Assembly: GCF_023156535.1 (NCBI RefSeq)
Contig: NZ_JALNMH010000008.1
Span: forward strand, 1 to 64,000
Source: Pseudomarimonas salicorniae
Lineage (GTDB): Bacteria; Pseudomonadota; Gammaproteobacteria; Xanthomonadales; Xanthomonadaceae
Direction of reading: 5' to 3'
Length of the DNA stretch: 64,000 nucleotides
Below are positions 17,110 to 24,459 of the stretch, one piece after another. A model generated the notes under the pieces. The model ran no database searches, had not been told where the DNA came from, and worked only from the letters and a program-made list of their open reading frames with translations. Each line of letters starts with the position of its first letter. The first letter of the stretch is position 1. The position numbers and the translations under genes are program-made.

Positions 17110-18330
17110 ATGCTCGCTCGCCTGACGACCTTCCTGCTTGCCTGTGTCCTGCCGCTTGCTGGCGCTGTGCAGGCGGGAGCACCTGCCGTCGAGCCACTCG
17201 ACCTGCCCGGCCAGGCACAGGGCTCGGTGCTGGCGACGGCGGAGGGGTTCCTGCTCAGCTGGATCGAACGCAGCGGCGCAGTCTCCACCCTGCGCTTCGC
17301 CGAGATGGATCGCGAGGGCATCGTCCGGCGACGGGGCGAGGTGATGTCCGGTCGGCAGTGGTTCGTCAACTGGGCGGACTTCCCTGCCCTGATCGTCGCC
17401 GACAACGGCGACTGGCTCGGCTACGCCCTGGTCAAGTCCGATCCTGCCAAACCCTACGCCTACGACATCTACACCACCCGCTCCACCGACCGTGGCGAGA
17501 GCTGGTCAGCGCCGCAGGTGCTGCACGACGACGGCACGCCCACCGAGCACGGCTTCGTCAGCCTGCTGCCGGACGGCGACGATCGGATCCTCGCCGTCTG
17601 GCTGGATGGCCGTCGCACCCGGGTCGGGGGCGGGCACGACGGTCATGACCATGGCGGCGTGCACACCGCCCTGCACACCGCCGTCCTGACCCGTGAAGGC
17701 GTCGTTGAACGGCGCGAGCTGGATGACCTGACCTGTGACTGCTGCCGCACGTCCATGGCGCGGGGTCAGGAGGGCCCCGTGGTGGTCTATCGCGACCGCA
17801 CCCGCGAAGAGGTTCGCGATATTTTCGAGGTCTCCCGCGTCGGTCTGGAGTGGAGTCCTCCAACGCCCCTGCCCGTCGATGACTGGACGATGCCCGGGTG
17901 TCCGGTCAACGGGCCGGCGATCACCGCCCAGGGCCCCGCCCTGATAGCGGCCTGGCCAACGCAGGCAGAGGGGCTCCCCGTGCTCCGGCTGGCACTTCGC
18001 GACCAGGGCAGCTGGCAGACCTTGCCCGACCTTGACCGGGGTCAGGACATGATGGGGCGCGTCGACCTGGCCCCGTGGACCGAATCGACGACCCTCGCGG
18101 TGTGGCTCGCCACGGAAGGAGGCCAGACCACGCTAAGGCTGGCCGAAATCGGTGCCGACGGATTGCCACGCTGGAAGCAGCTCATCGCCAGGCTTCCCGC
18201 GGGCCGTGGCACCGGCATGCCGCGCATCGCTGCGCGCGACGGCCAGGCCATTGTGGTGTGGACCGAACCCGGAGTTCCGACATCGCGGCTGCGCGGCGCG
18301 CTGATCAGCCAGCGAGCCCGCAGCAACTAG
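17110..18330 (+). CDS. Secreted sialidase-like beta-propeller protein
   Basis: About 406 residues. MLARLTTFLLACVLPLAGAVQA is a signal peptide (ATG 17110; ATG 17095 also possible). Asp-box-like elements (STDRGESWSAPQVL; IFEVSRVGLEWSPP) mark a BNR/sialidase-type propeller. Two unusual features are HDGHDHGGVH (residues about 178-187) and the cysteine cluster LTCDCCRTSMA, followed by MPGCPVNGP, possibly a bound metal or disulfides. The genuine sialidase catalytic Arg triad and Tyr were not identified, so glycosidase activity is not claimed. Placement after the copper oxidase on the same strand (about 430 bp gap with repeats) suggests but does not prove a link with copper. Confidence 0.72.
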   Translation: MLARLTTFLLACVLPLAGAVQAGAPAVEPLDLPGQAQGSVLATAEGFLLSWIERSGAVSTLRFAEMDREGIVRRRGEVMSGRQWFVNWADFPALIVADNGDWLGYALVKSDPAKPYAYDIYTTRSTDRGESWSAPQVLHDDGTPTEHGFVSLLPDGDDRILAVWLDGRRTRVGGGHDGHDHGGVHTALHTAVLTREGVVERRELDDLTCDCCRTSMARGQEGPVVVYRDRTREEVRDIFEVSRVGLEWSPPTPLPVDDWTMPGCPVNGPAITAQGPALIAAWPTQAEGLPVLRLALRDQGSWQTLPDLDRGQDMMGRVDLAPWTESTTLAVWLATEGGQTTLRLAEIGADGLPRWKQLIARLPAGRGTGMPRIAARDGQAIVVWTEPGVPTSRLRGALISQRARSN

Positions 18331-18476
18331 TCAACGATGTCGGAAGGCGCGTCTGGGCGCAGCGGGTCGGAGGCCCGCCCCCCAGGGTCGGTCCGCTGCC
18401 CGCCAATGCGCCATCGTCGTGCCGGCCACCCGACGCCCGCAGCGAGCACGCGCGACAGGACGATGGAGCGGTCCGA

Positions 18477-18821
18477 TCAGACCTGCCAGAGCCCCTGCTG
18501 GGTCCCGCCCTGGAGGTAGATCGCAAACCGTCCGAGCCCCGCCAGTTCCATGGGCGGATGCGCGACCTCGGCGCCCGACTCGACGGCCGCAGCGAGGGCC
18601 GCCTCGATGTCAGGCACCAGCCAATAGGCGCGGACCACCGGCGACTCCGAGGCATGCATGGGAGCGCGGACGCCGATCATCCCGCCATCCGCGAGTTGCG
18701 CCGTGCGCGCTCCGCCCAGTGCAGCCACGGGGTCCCCGAACTGCGCCCCGAGCGAGGCGGACAATGCCTTGCACGTCGACGCCTGGTCGTCGGCCACAAT
18801 CTCCAGATAGTGGACTCGCAT
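18477..18821 (-). CDS. VOC (glyoxalase/bleomycin-resistance fold) protein
   Basis: A 114-residue single-domain protein. MRVHYLEIVADD, ALGGARTAQLADGGMIGVRAPM and YWLVPDIEAALAAAVESGAEVAHPPMELAGLGRFAIYLQGGTQQGLWQV follow the two beta-alpha-beta-beta-beta halves of the VOC fold, with His4 and C-terminal residues as possible metal ligands. Such small VOC proteins are of diverse, usually unknown function. The 145 bp between it and the convergent propeller gene hold nothing recognisable. Confidence 0.82.
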   Translation of the reverse strand: MRVHYLEIVADDQASTCKALSASLGAQFGDPVAALGGARTAQLADGGMIGVRAPMHASESPVVRAYWLVPDIEAALAAAVESGAEVAHPPMELAGLGRFAIYLQGGTQQGLWQV

Positions 18822-18990
18822 CGGTTGCCCTCCCCGTCGCCACGTCGGCCAGCCGATTCGATCCTACACGCATGCGGCGAGAATCGAAGCCCCGGCCGGT
18901 GAACGCGCGTTCGCGCCAAAGCGCGGACGAGGATGCCGAAAGGGACCGGGCTCCGCCCACGCCGCCCGCAGTGGGCACCGACGTACCCGC

Positions 18991-19833
18991 TCAGGCCTCG
19001 ATGGCCTGGTAATCGACCTCGGGCAGGGCCTCGACCTGCGGCCTTGCCAGCAGGTAGCCCTGGAACAGCTTGACGCCCATCATGCGCAGCGTCTCGAGTT
19101 CCTCGCGGGTCTCGATGCCTTCGGCAATCACCTGGCAACCGAGCGCGGTGCAGGTTCCGATCACCCCGCCCACGATCGCCTGACGCACGCTCTCGCGGTC
19201 GATGCGACGGGTCAGCGCCATGTCCAGCTTCACATAGTGCGGCTGGAAGTCGGCCAGCAGATTGAGCCCGGAGTAGCCGGCGCCGAAGTCGTCGATGGCG
19301 GTCTGGAAGCCGCGCTTCTGGTAGTCGCGGACGATGCGCAGGGCATGCTCGGGATTGCGGATCTTCTCCGCCTCGGTGAGCTCGAAGATCAGCCGCTCGG
19401 TGGGAAACCCGACCTTTTCCGCCGCGGCCAGGGTGAGCCGGATGCAGGTGGCCGGCTCATAGACCGCGTTGGGCAGGAAGTTGATCGAGAGATGGCAGTC
19501 GACGCCGAGCCGCTGTGCGGTCGAGATCGCCAGCACCCGGCAGGTCTGGTCGAAGGTGTACATCTGGTCCGCCGCGACGTCGGCGATCACCTGGCCGGCC
19601 GACTCGCCGTCCTGTCCACGCACCAGGGCTTCGTAGGCAAACACCCTTCGCGCCTCGACATCGACAATCGGCTGGAAGGCCATCTTGAGTCGGCGCAGGA
19701 AAGGGGCGGCATCGCGGCAGCGGATGCAGCCAGCGGCGTCGGGATCATTCCCGAAGAACTGATCGAGGAAGCCGACCGCGGCCTCTGCATCGGCAGTCGG
19801 TAGCCTGTTGCCAGCAGCGCGCGACTCGCTCAT
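18991..19833 (-). CDS. EAL-domain c-di-GMP phosphodiesterase
   Basis: A 280-residue protein. The EAL domain starts at about residue 50 (FQPIVDVEARRVFAYEALVRG). Catalytic elements are present: the EAL signature YEALVRG, SINFLPNAVY (Asn ligand), FELTEAE (Glu), AIDDFGAGYSG (the DDFG metal motif), KLDMAL (Lys-x-Asp) and VIAEGIET. It should hydrolyse c-di-GMP to pGpG. The short N-terminal part has CIRC but no recognised sensor. The start overlaps the fumarase stop (ATGA), so it is translated with a TCA-cycle enzyme, an unusual partner. Confidence 0.9.
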   Translation of the reverse strand: MSESRAAGNRLPTADAEAAVGFLDQFFGNDPDAAGCIRCRDAAPFLRRLKMAFQPIVDVEARRVFAYEALVRGQDGESAGQVIADVAADQMYTFDQTCRVLAISTAQRLGVDCHLSINFLPNAVYEPATCIRLTLAAAEKVGFPTERLIFELTEAEKIRNPEHALRIVRDYQKRGFQTAIDDFGAGYSGLNLLADFQPHYVKLDMALTRRIDRESVRQAIVGGVIGTCTALGCQVIAEGIETREELETLRMMGVKLFQGYLLARPQVEALPEVDYQAIEA

Positions 19834-21347
19834 TCAACCACCACGGGGATCTTGCCGATACGCGACTGCCACTCGCGCGGACCGGTCCTGTGCACCGAAG
19901 TGCCCTGGCTGTCGACGGCGACGGTGACCGGCATGTCCTTGACCTCGAACTCGTAGATGGCCTCCATGCCCAGGTCGGCAAAGCCGACGACTTTCGCCGC
20001 CTTGATCGCCTTGGACACCAGATAGGCCGAGCCGCCGACCGCCATCAAGTAAACCGAGCGATGCTTCTTGATCGCCTCCAGCGCAGCGGGACCGCGCTCG
20101 GCCTTGCCGATCATGCCGAGCAGGCCGGTTTGGGCTAGTACCTGTTCAGTGAACTTGTCCATGCGCGTGGCGGTGGTGGGGCCGGCCGGGCCGACGACCT
20201 CGTCGCGCACCGGGTCGACCGGGCCGACGTAGTAGATGAAGCGGCCCTTGAGGTCGACGGGAAGCGGCTCGCCCTTGTTGAGCATTTCGACCATGCGCTT
20301 GTGGGCCGCGTCGCGGCCGGTCAGCATCCTGCCGTTGAGCAACAGCACCTCGCCCGGCTTGAAGGTGGTCACCTCCTGCGGCGTGATGGTGTCCAGGTTC
20401 ACCCGGCGCGCGCCCTGCGGGTCGTAGGTGAGCTTGGGCCAGTCGTCCAGTGAGGGCGGCTCGAGGGAAACCGGGCCGCTGCCATCGAGCACGAAGTGCG
20501 CATGGCGGGTGGCCGCGCAGTTGGGGATCATCGCCACCGGCAGGTTGGCGGCGTGGGTCGGGTAGTCCTTGATCTTGATGTCGAGCACGGTGGTCAGGCC
20601 GCCCAGGCCCTGGGCGCCGATGCCGAGCGCATTGACCTTCTCGTAGAGCTCAAGGCGCAGTTCCTCGATGCGATTGCTGGGCCCGCGGGCGATCAGGTCC
20701 TGGATGTCGATGTGCTCCATCAGCGACTCCTTGGCCAGCAGCATGGCCTTCTCCGCGGTGCCGCCGATGCCGATGCCAAGCATGCCGGGCGGACACCAGC
20801 CTGCGCCCATGGTCGGCACGGTCTTGAGCACCCAGTCGACGATCGAGTCGGAGGGATTCAGCATGACGAACTTCGACTTGGCCTCGGAGCCACCGCCCTT
20901 GGCCGCGACGATGACGTCCAGCTTGTCGCCCGGCACGATCCTGACGTTGATCACCGCCGGCGTGTTGTCCCTGGTATTGCTGCGCTTGCCGGCGGGGTCA
21001 TTCAGCACCGAGGCACGCAGCTTGTTGTCCGGGTGCAGATAGGCGCGGCGCACGCCCTCGTTGACGGCGTCCTCCAGCGACCCGCTGAAGCCTTCCCAGC
21101 GGACGTCCATGCCGACCTCGAGGAAGACGGTAACGATGCCGGTGTCCTGGCAGATCGGCCGGTGGCCTTCCGCGCACATCCTCGAATTGATCAGGATCTG
21201 CGCCATCGCGTCCTTGGCCGCGGGCGACTCCTCGCGCTCGTAGGCCGCTGCTAGGTTCTTGATGTAGTCGACCGGGTGGTAGTAGCTGATGTACTGCAGC
21301 GCATCGGCGACGCTCTGGATCAGGTCTTCCTGCTTGATGGTGGCCAC
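19830..21347 (-). CDS. fumA: Fumarate hydratase, class I (iron-sulfur)
   Basis: A 505-residue single-polypeptide class I fumarase catalysing fumarate + water to malate in the TCA cycle. N-terminal alpha part: CAEGHRPICQDTGIVTVFLEVG, NTPAVINVRIVPG, GGGSEAKSKFVMLNPSD, GAGWCPPGMLGIGIGGTAEKAM. C-terminal beta part: LLLNGRMLTGRDAAHKRM, YYVGPVDPVRDEVVGPAGPTTATRMDKF and VGFADLGMEAIYEFEV. The three conserved cysteines for the 4Fe-4S cluster (in MCAEGHRPIC, AGWCPPG and NCAATRH) are consistent with the family. The start codon is GTG, read as the start because MATIKQEDLIQ begins there after GAGG. The enzyme is oxygen- and superoxide-sensitive by nature. Confidence 0.94.
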   Translation of the reverse strand: MATIKQEDLIQSVADALQYISYYHPVDYIKNLAAAYEREESPAAKDAMAQILINSRMCAEGHRPICQDTGIVTVFLEVGMDVRWEGFSGSLEDAVNEGVRRAYLHPDNKLRASVLNDPAGKRSNTRDNTPAVINVRIVPGDKLDVIVAAKGGGSEAKSKFVMLNPSDSIVDWVLKTVPTMGAGWCPPGMLGIGIGGTAEKAMLLAKESLMEHIDIQDLIARGPSNRIEELRLELYEKVNALGIGAQGLGGLTTVLDIKIKDYPTHAANLPVAMIPNCAATRHAHFVLDGSGPVSLEPPSLDDWPKLTYDPQGARRVNLDTITPQEVTTFKPGEVLLLNGRMLTGRDAAHKRMVEMLNKGEPLPVDLKGRFIYYVGPVDPVRDEVVGPAGPTTATRMDKFTEQVLAQTGLLGMIGKAERGPAALEAIKKHRSVYLMAVGGSAYLVSKAIKAAKVVGFADLGMEAIYEFEVKDMPVTVAVDSQGTSVHRTGPREWQSRIGKIPVVVE

Positions 21348-21382
21348 GGCTGCCTCGCGGAAAGAAGTTTGGGAAGCCCGAT

Positions 21383-21388
21383 ATTGTA
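21383..21388 (-). promoter_or_regulatory. Candidate -10 element for fumarase
   Basis: On the minus strand this reads GCTACAATAT, containing TACAAT, 36 bp before the GTG start. No clear -35 is visible. The GCTACA form recurs ahead of other genes here (39620, 49830). Confidence 0.45.
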
Positions 21389-21536
21389 GCGGCGGGCGCG
21401 GAAGCGGGGCGCGGGCGGCCCGCCCACAGGCCCGGTTCGGTCTGTTGCGCCGCAGGCTCCACGATCCGGAGCCATCAGCAGCAGAAGCGCAGCCGGCCTG
21501 GCTGTGCCGGATTGGGCCGCGAGACCCGGCGCCGAC

Positions 21537-23174
21537 CTATACAGACTTCGCCCTGCGTCGGGCGATCAGGTCGGCGGGCGCATGGAAACTGCCGGCGTCG
21601 GCAGCGTTCCAGAAGCGCTCGAAGTGCGGCAGGCGGACACCGTCGCCGAGCAGTTCGCCACCGCGGTGCCAAGGATAGAAGTCCGCCAGCGAACGCACTT
21701 CGGTCGGCGAGACCCGGCGCATGATGTGCTCGGGACCGATCTCGGAGGGGTGCGAGAGACCGGCACCGGCCAGCAGCTCCTTGAGCGCCTTCATCGTGTT
21801 GTGATGGAAGTGGAAGACGCGCTGGGCCTTGTTGCCGACATCCAGTGCGCGCATGCGGCCAGGGTCCTGGGTGGCGACGCCGGTGGGGCACTTGTCCGTA
21901 TGGCAGCTCAGCGACTGGATGCAGCCCAGGGCGAACATGAAGCCGCGCGCGGCATTGCACCAGTCCGCGCCGAGCGCCAGGCAGCGGACGATGTCGAAGG
22001 CGCTGACCACCTTTCCGGCGGCGCCGATCCGGATATGCTCGCGAAGGCCAAGTCCAACCAGCGTGTTATGGACCAGGCGCAGGGCCTCGACCAGGGGCGT
22101 GCCCATGTGGTCGGTGAATTCCAGCGGTGCGGCGCCGGTGCCGCCCTCGCCACCGTCGACGACGATGAAGTCCGGCAGTTCGCCGGTCTCCTGCATGGCC
22201 TTGGCGATGGCGAACCATTCCCAGGGATGGCCGATAGCCAGCTTGAAGCCGACCGGCTTGCCGCCGGACAGCTCGCGCAGGCGGCTGACGAAGGCGAGCA
22301 GCTCGCGCGGTGTCGAGAAGGCGCGGTGTGCCGCCGGCGAGACGCATTCCTCGCCCATCGGGATACCACGGGCCGCGGCGATCTCCGCGGTGATCTTGGT
22401 CGCCGGCAGCACGCCGCCGTGGCCGGGCTTGGCCCCCTGCGACAGCTTGATCTCGATCATCCGCACCTGTTCCAGTGCTGCGTTCTCGCGGAACCGCTCG
22501 GGGTCGAAACCGCCCTCGGCATTGCGGCAGCCGAAATAGCCCGAGCCGATCTCCCAGACCAGGTCGCCGCCGGGCTCGCGGTGGTAGCGCGAGATCGAGC
22601 CCTCGCCGGTATCGTGGTAGAAGCCGCCAAGGCGCGCGCCATGGTTGAGGGCGAGGATGGCGTTGGCCGAGAGCGAGCCGAAGCTCATCGCCGAGATATT
22701 GAACACGCTGCAGGAGTACGGCCTGCGGCAGGCCGGCCCACCGATGTCGATGCGAAAATCATGACTGTCGATGTGGCTCGGCTGCATGGAGTGGTTGATC
22801 CACTCGTAGCGGTCGGCGTAGAGGTCCTGCAGGGTGCCGAACGGTCGCTTGTCGACCACGTTCTTGGCCCGCTGGTAGACCAGCGATCGCTGCACGCGCG
22901 AGAACGGCATCGCCTCTTCTTCGTCCTCCAGAAGGTACTGGCGGATCTCGGGGCGGATGGACTCGATCAGGAAGCGGAAATGGGCCAGCACCGGATAATT
23001 GCGGCGCACTGCGCTGAAGCGCTGCAGGTGGTCTCGGGTACCGATCGCGGCGATCAAGCTTGCCAAGGCCGCCGCTACGGCCCAGCCGGCGGATTGCCAT
23101 TTCCAGGCCAGCCAAGCGGCAAGCAGAGCCAGCAGCCCGCTTCCGAGCCAGGTCCAGTAGCGTGGATGCGGCAT
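21537..23174 (-). CDS. FMN-binding glutamate synthase-family protein, membrane-anchored
   Basis: A 545-residue protein. One or two hydrophobic helices lead (residues about 8-45, LGSGLLALLAAWLAWKW), then the GltS large-subunit central/FMN barrel: FNISAMSFGSLSANAILALNHGA, FYHDTGEGSISRYH, MIEIKLSQGAKPGHGGVLPATKIT, DFIVVDGGEGGTGAAPLEF, RIGAAGKVVSAFDIVRCLALGADWCNAARGFMFALGCIQSLSCHTDKCPTGVATQ. The CHTDKCPTG cysteines suit the 3Fe-4S site. The glutaminase and GXGXG domains of true glutamate synthase are absent, so its donor and product are unknown; B. subtilis YerD is a relative. It is a single gene in front of the tRNA. Confidence 0.9.
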   Translation of the reverse strand: MPHPRYWTWLGSGLLALLAAWLAWKWQSAGWAVAAALASLIAAIGTRDHLQRFSAVRRNYPVLAHFRFLIESIRPEIRQYLLEDEEEAMPFSRVQRSLVYQRAKNVVDKRPFGTLQDLYADRYEWINHSMQPSHIDSHDFRIDIGGPACRRPYSCSVFNISAMSFGSLSANAILALNHGARLGGFYHDTGEGSISRYHREPGGDLVWEIGSGYFGCRNAEGGFDPERFRENAALEQVRMIEIKLSQGAKPGHGGVLPATKITAEIAAARGIPMGEECVSPAAHRAFSTPRELLAFVSRLRELSGGKPVGFKLAIGHPWEWFAIAKAMQETGELPDFIVVDGGEGGTGAAPLEFTDHMGTPLVEALRLVHNTLVGLGLREHIRIGAAGKVVSAFDIVRCLALGADWCNAARGFMFALGCIQSLSCHTDKCPTGVATQDPGRMRALDVGNKAQRVFHFHHNTMKALKELLAGAGLSHPSEIGPEHIMRRVSPTEVRSLADFYPWHRGGELLGDGVRLPHFERFWNAADAGSFHAPADLIARRRAKSV

Positions 23175-23197
23175 CCTGCCTCCGTACGAGCAGCCGG

Positions 23198-23284
23198 TGG
23201 TGCCCAGGACGGGACTCGAACCCGTACAGCCTCGCGGCCGGCGGATTTTAAGTCCGCTGTGTCTACCAGTTTCACCACCCGGGC
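23198..23284 (-). tRNA. tRNA-Leu (anticodon UAA)
   Basis: Read on the minus strand, an 87-nt tRNA including encoded CCA. The acceptor arm GCCCGGG pairs with CCTGGGC (one G-U). The D-arm contains GGTAGACAC; the anticodon stem-loop GCGGACTTAAAATCCGC presents TAA; a long variable arm (GGCCGCGAGGCT) marks class II leucine; the T-arm is ACGGGTTCGAGTCCCGT. Confidence 0.96.
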
Positions 23285-23346
23285 GGGTGGCGGAATGTTA
23301 GCCGATCATCGCTGCAGCTGCCCCGCGGATGCCGCCGGATCGCGCC

Positions 23347-24456
23347 TCAGCGCAGGTCCTCGCCGAGCGGCAGCCCGAGCGCCGTGACCATCCTCGCCAC
23401 CCAGCGGATCTGCGCGCCCTGCCGGGTGTCGTAGTCGGCCCCGCTATAGCCCCACCAGTCCCAGCAGGCCTTCGGGTTAAGCGGCACGTAGCTCGCCCGG
23501 GCCTGCGGATACAACACCACAAGTTTCGCCGCATCTGCCCAGCGGTTGAAGCCGGCGCCTGCGGCGAAGGTGTCGCCGATGCCTGCAGCATCCTGCTGGC
23601 AGCCGTGAAAGGCGATATGCAGGCCGCAGGCGGCCCCGGCGGCGCACTCGGCAGGCACGTAGAGATAGCCGACGTCGGCCCCGGGCGGATCGCCGGCGGC
23701 GAGAACGGCCGCATCGAACAGGCGCAGCTCCCCGCTGGCCTCGTCCGGCGCCTCGGGCACGTCGGGGTGGAGCGCGCGGACCACCTTGCCGGCCAGGTCG
23801 ATCCCGCAGGCGGCGATGAACGGCGATTCGGCGAGGCTGCAATCCCCGCCCTGGCCAGCGGTCGGAAGCACGTGGGCCACCGGGTCGTCGAAGTCCTCGA
23901 TTACCACGGTGCCCTCGTGCAGGCTGCGGTGCAGGGCCGCCGCCGCGCGGGTCACGGGCGCGCTGACGGTGTCGTCATCGCGCCCGTGCCAGACGAAAAC
24001 CCGGTCGCCGGCCAGCGCCTCGACCGGGGCCAGCGCGCCGGCGGCAGCCCGCGATCGCACCGTGTCAGCCAGCGCGGCGACATCGGGCAGGGCTTCCTCG
24101 GGCGGCGCCATGCAGCCGCCCAGCGCGATCTGCAGATCGCCGCGGGCGCAGCCGTAGGGCCCACCGGCCAGCAGGGCCGCGCCCTGCACCTGCTCGGCAT
24201 GCGCGAGGTGGAACTGCTGGGCCATATAGGCGCCCGAGCTCATGCCCGAGACGCTGACCCGGCTTGCATCGATGTTCAGCCGCGGCAGGGCGGGCGGCGG
24301 CTCGCCGGCACAGCCGGCCAGCAGCAGGGACAGAAGCAGCCCCGGCACCGCCAGCGTGTCTGGAGGGGACTGGCGGCGCCGGGGTTGGGGACACACCGCG
24401 GGGGAAGCGCGGTGCACTGCCGGGGAGAATCCTGGCTGGACGTCCCTGTCCTGCAT
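23347..24456 (-). CDS. PHB-depolymerase-like esterase lipoprotein
   Basis: A 369-residue protein. A long basic N-terminal lead is followed by LLLSLLLAGC, a lipobox, so it is probably a lipoprotein. SGMSSGAYMAQQFHLAH carries the GxSxG nucleophile in the form seen in poly(3-hydroxybutyrate) depolymerases; VFVWHGRDDDTVS should hold the acidic residue region, and the C-terminal HIAFHGCQQDAAGIGD, NRWADAAKLVVLYPQ, NPKACWDWWGYSG block is the family's second conserved part. It starts 3 bp after the TonB-receptor stop. Probable role: hydrolysing an extracellular polyester or its oligomers. Specificity for PHB is inferred. Confidence 0.83.
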   Translation of the reverse strand: MQDRDVQPGFSPAVHRASPAVCPQPRRRQSPPDTLAVPGLLLSLLLAGCAGEPPPALPRLNIDASRVSVSGMSSGAYMAQQFHLAHAEQVQGAALLAGGPYGCARGDLQIALGGCMAPPEEALPDVAALADTVRSRAAAGALAPVEALAGDRVFVWHGRDDDTVSAPVTRAAAALHRSLHEGTVVIEDFDDPVAHVLPTAGQGGDCSLAESPFIAACGIDLAGKVVRALHPDVPEAPDEASGELRLFDAAVLAAGDPPGADVGYLYVPAECAAGAACGLHIAFHGCQQDAAGIGDTFAAGAGFNRWADAAKLVVLYPQARASYVPLNPKACWDWWGYSGADYDTRQGAQIRWVARMVTALGLPLGEDLR

Positions 24457-24459
24457 GGT

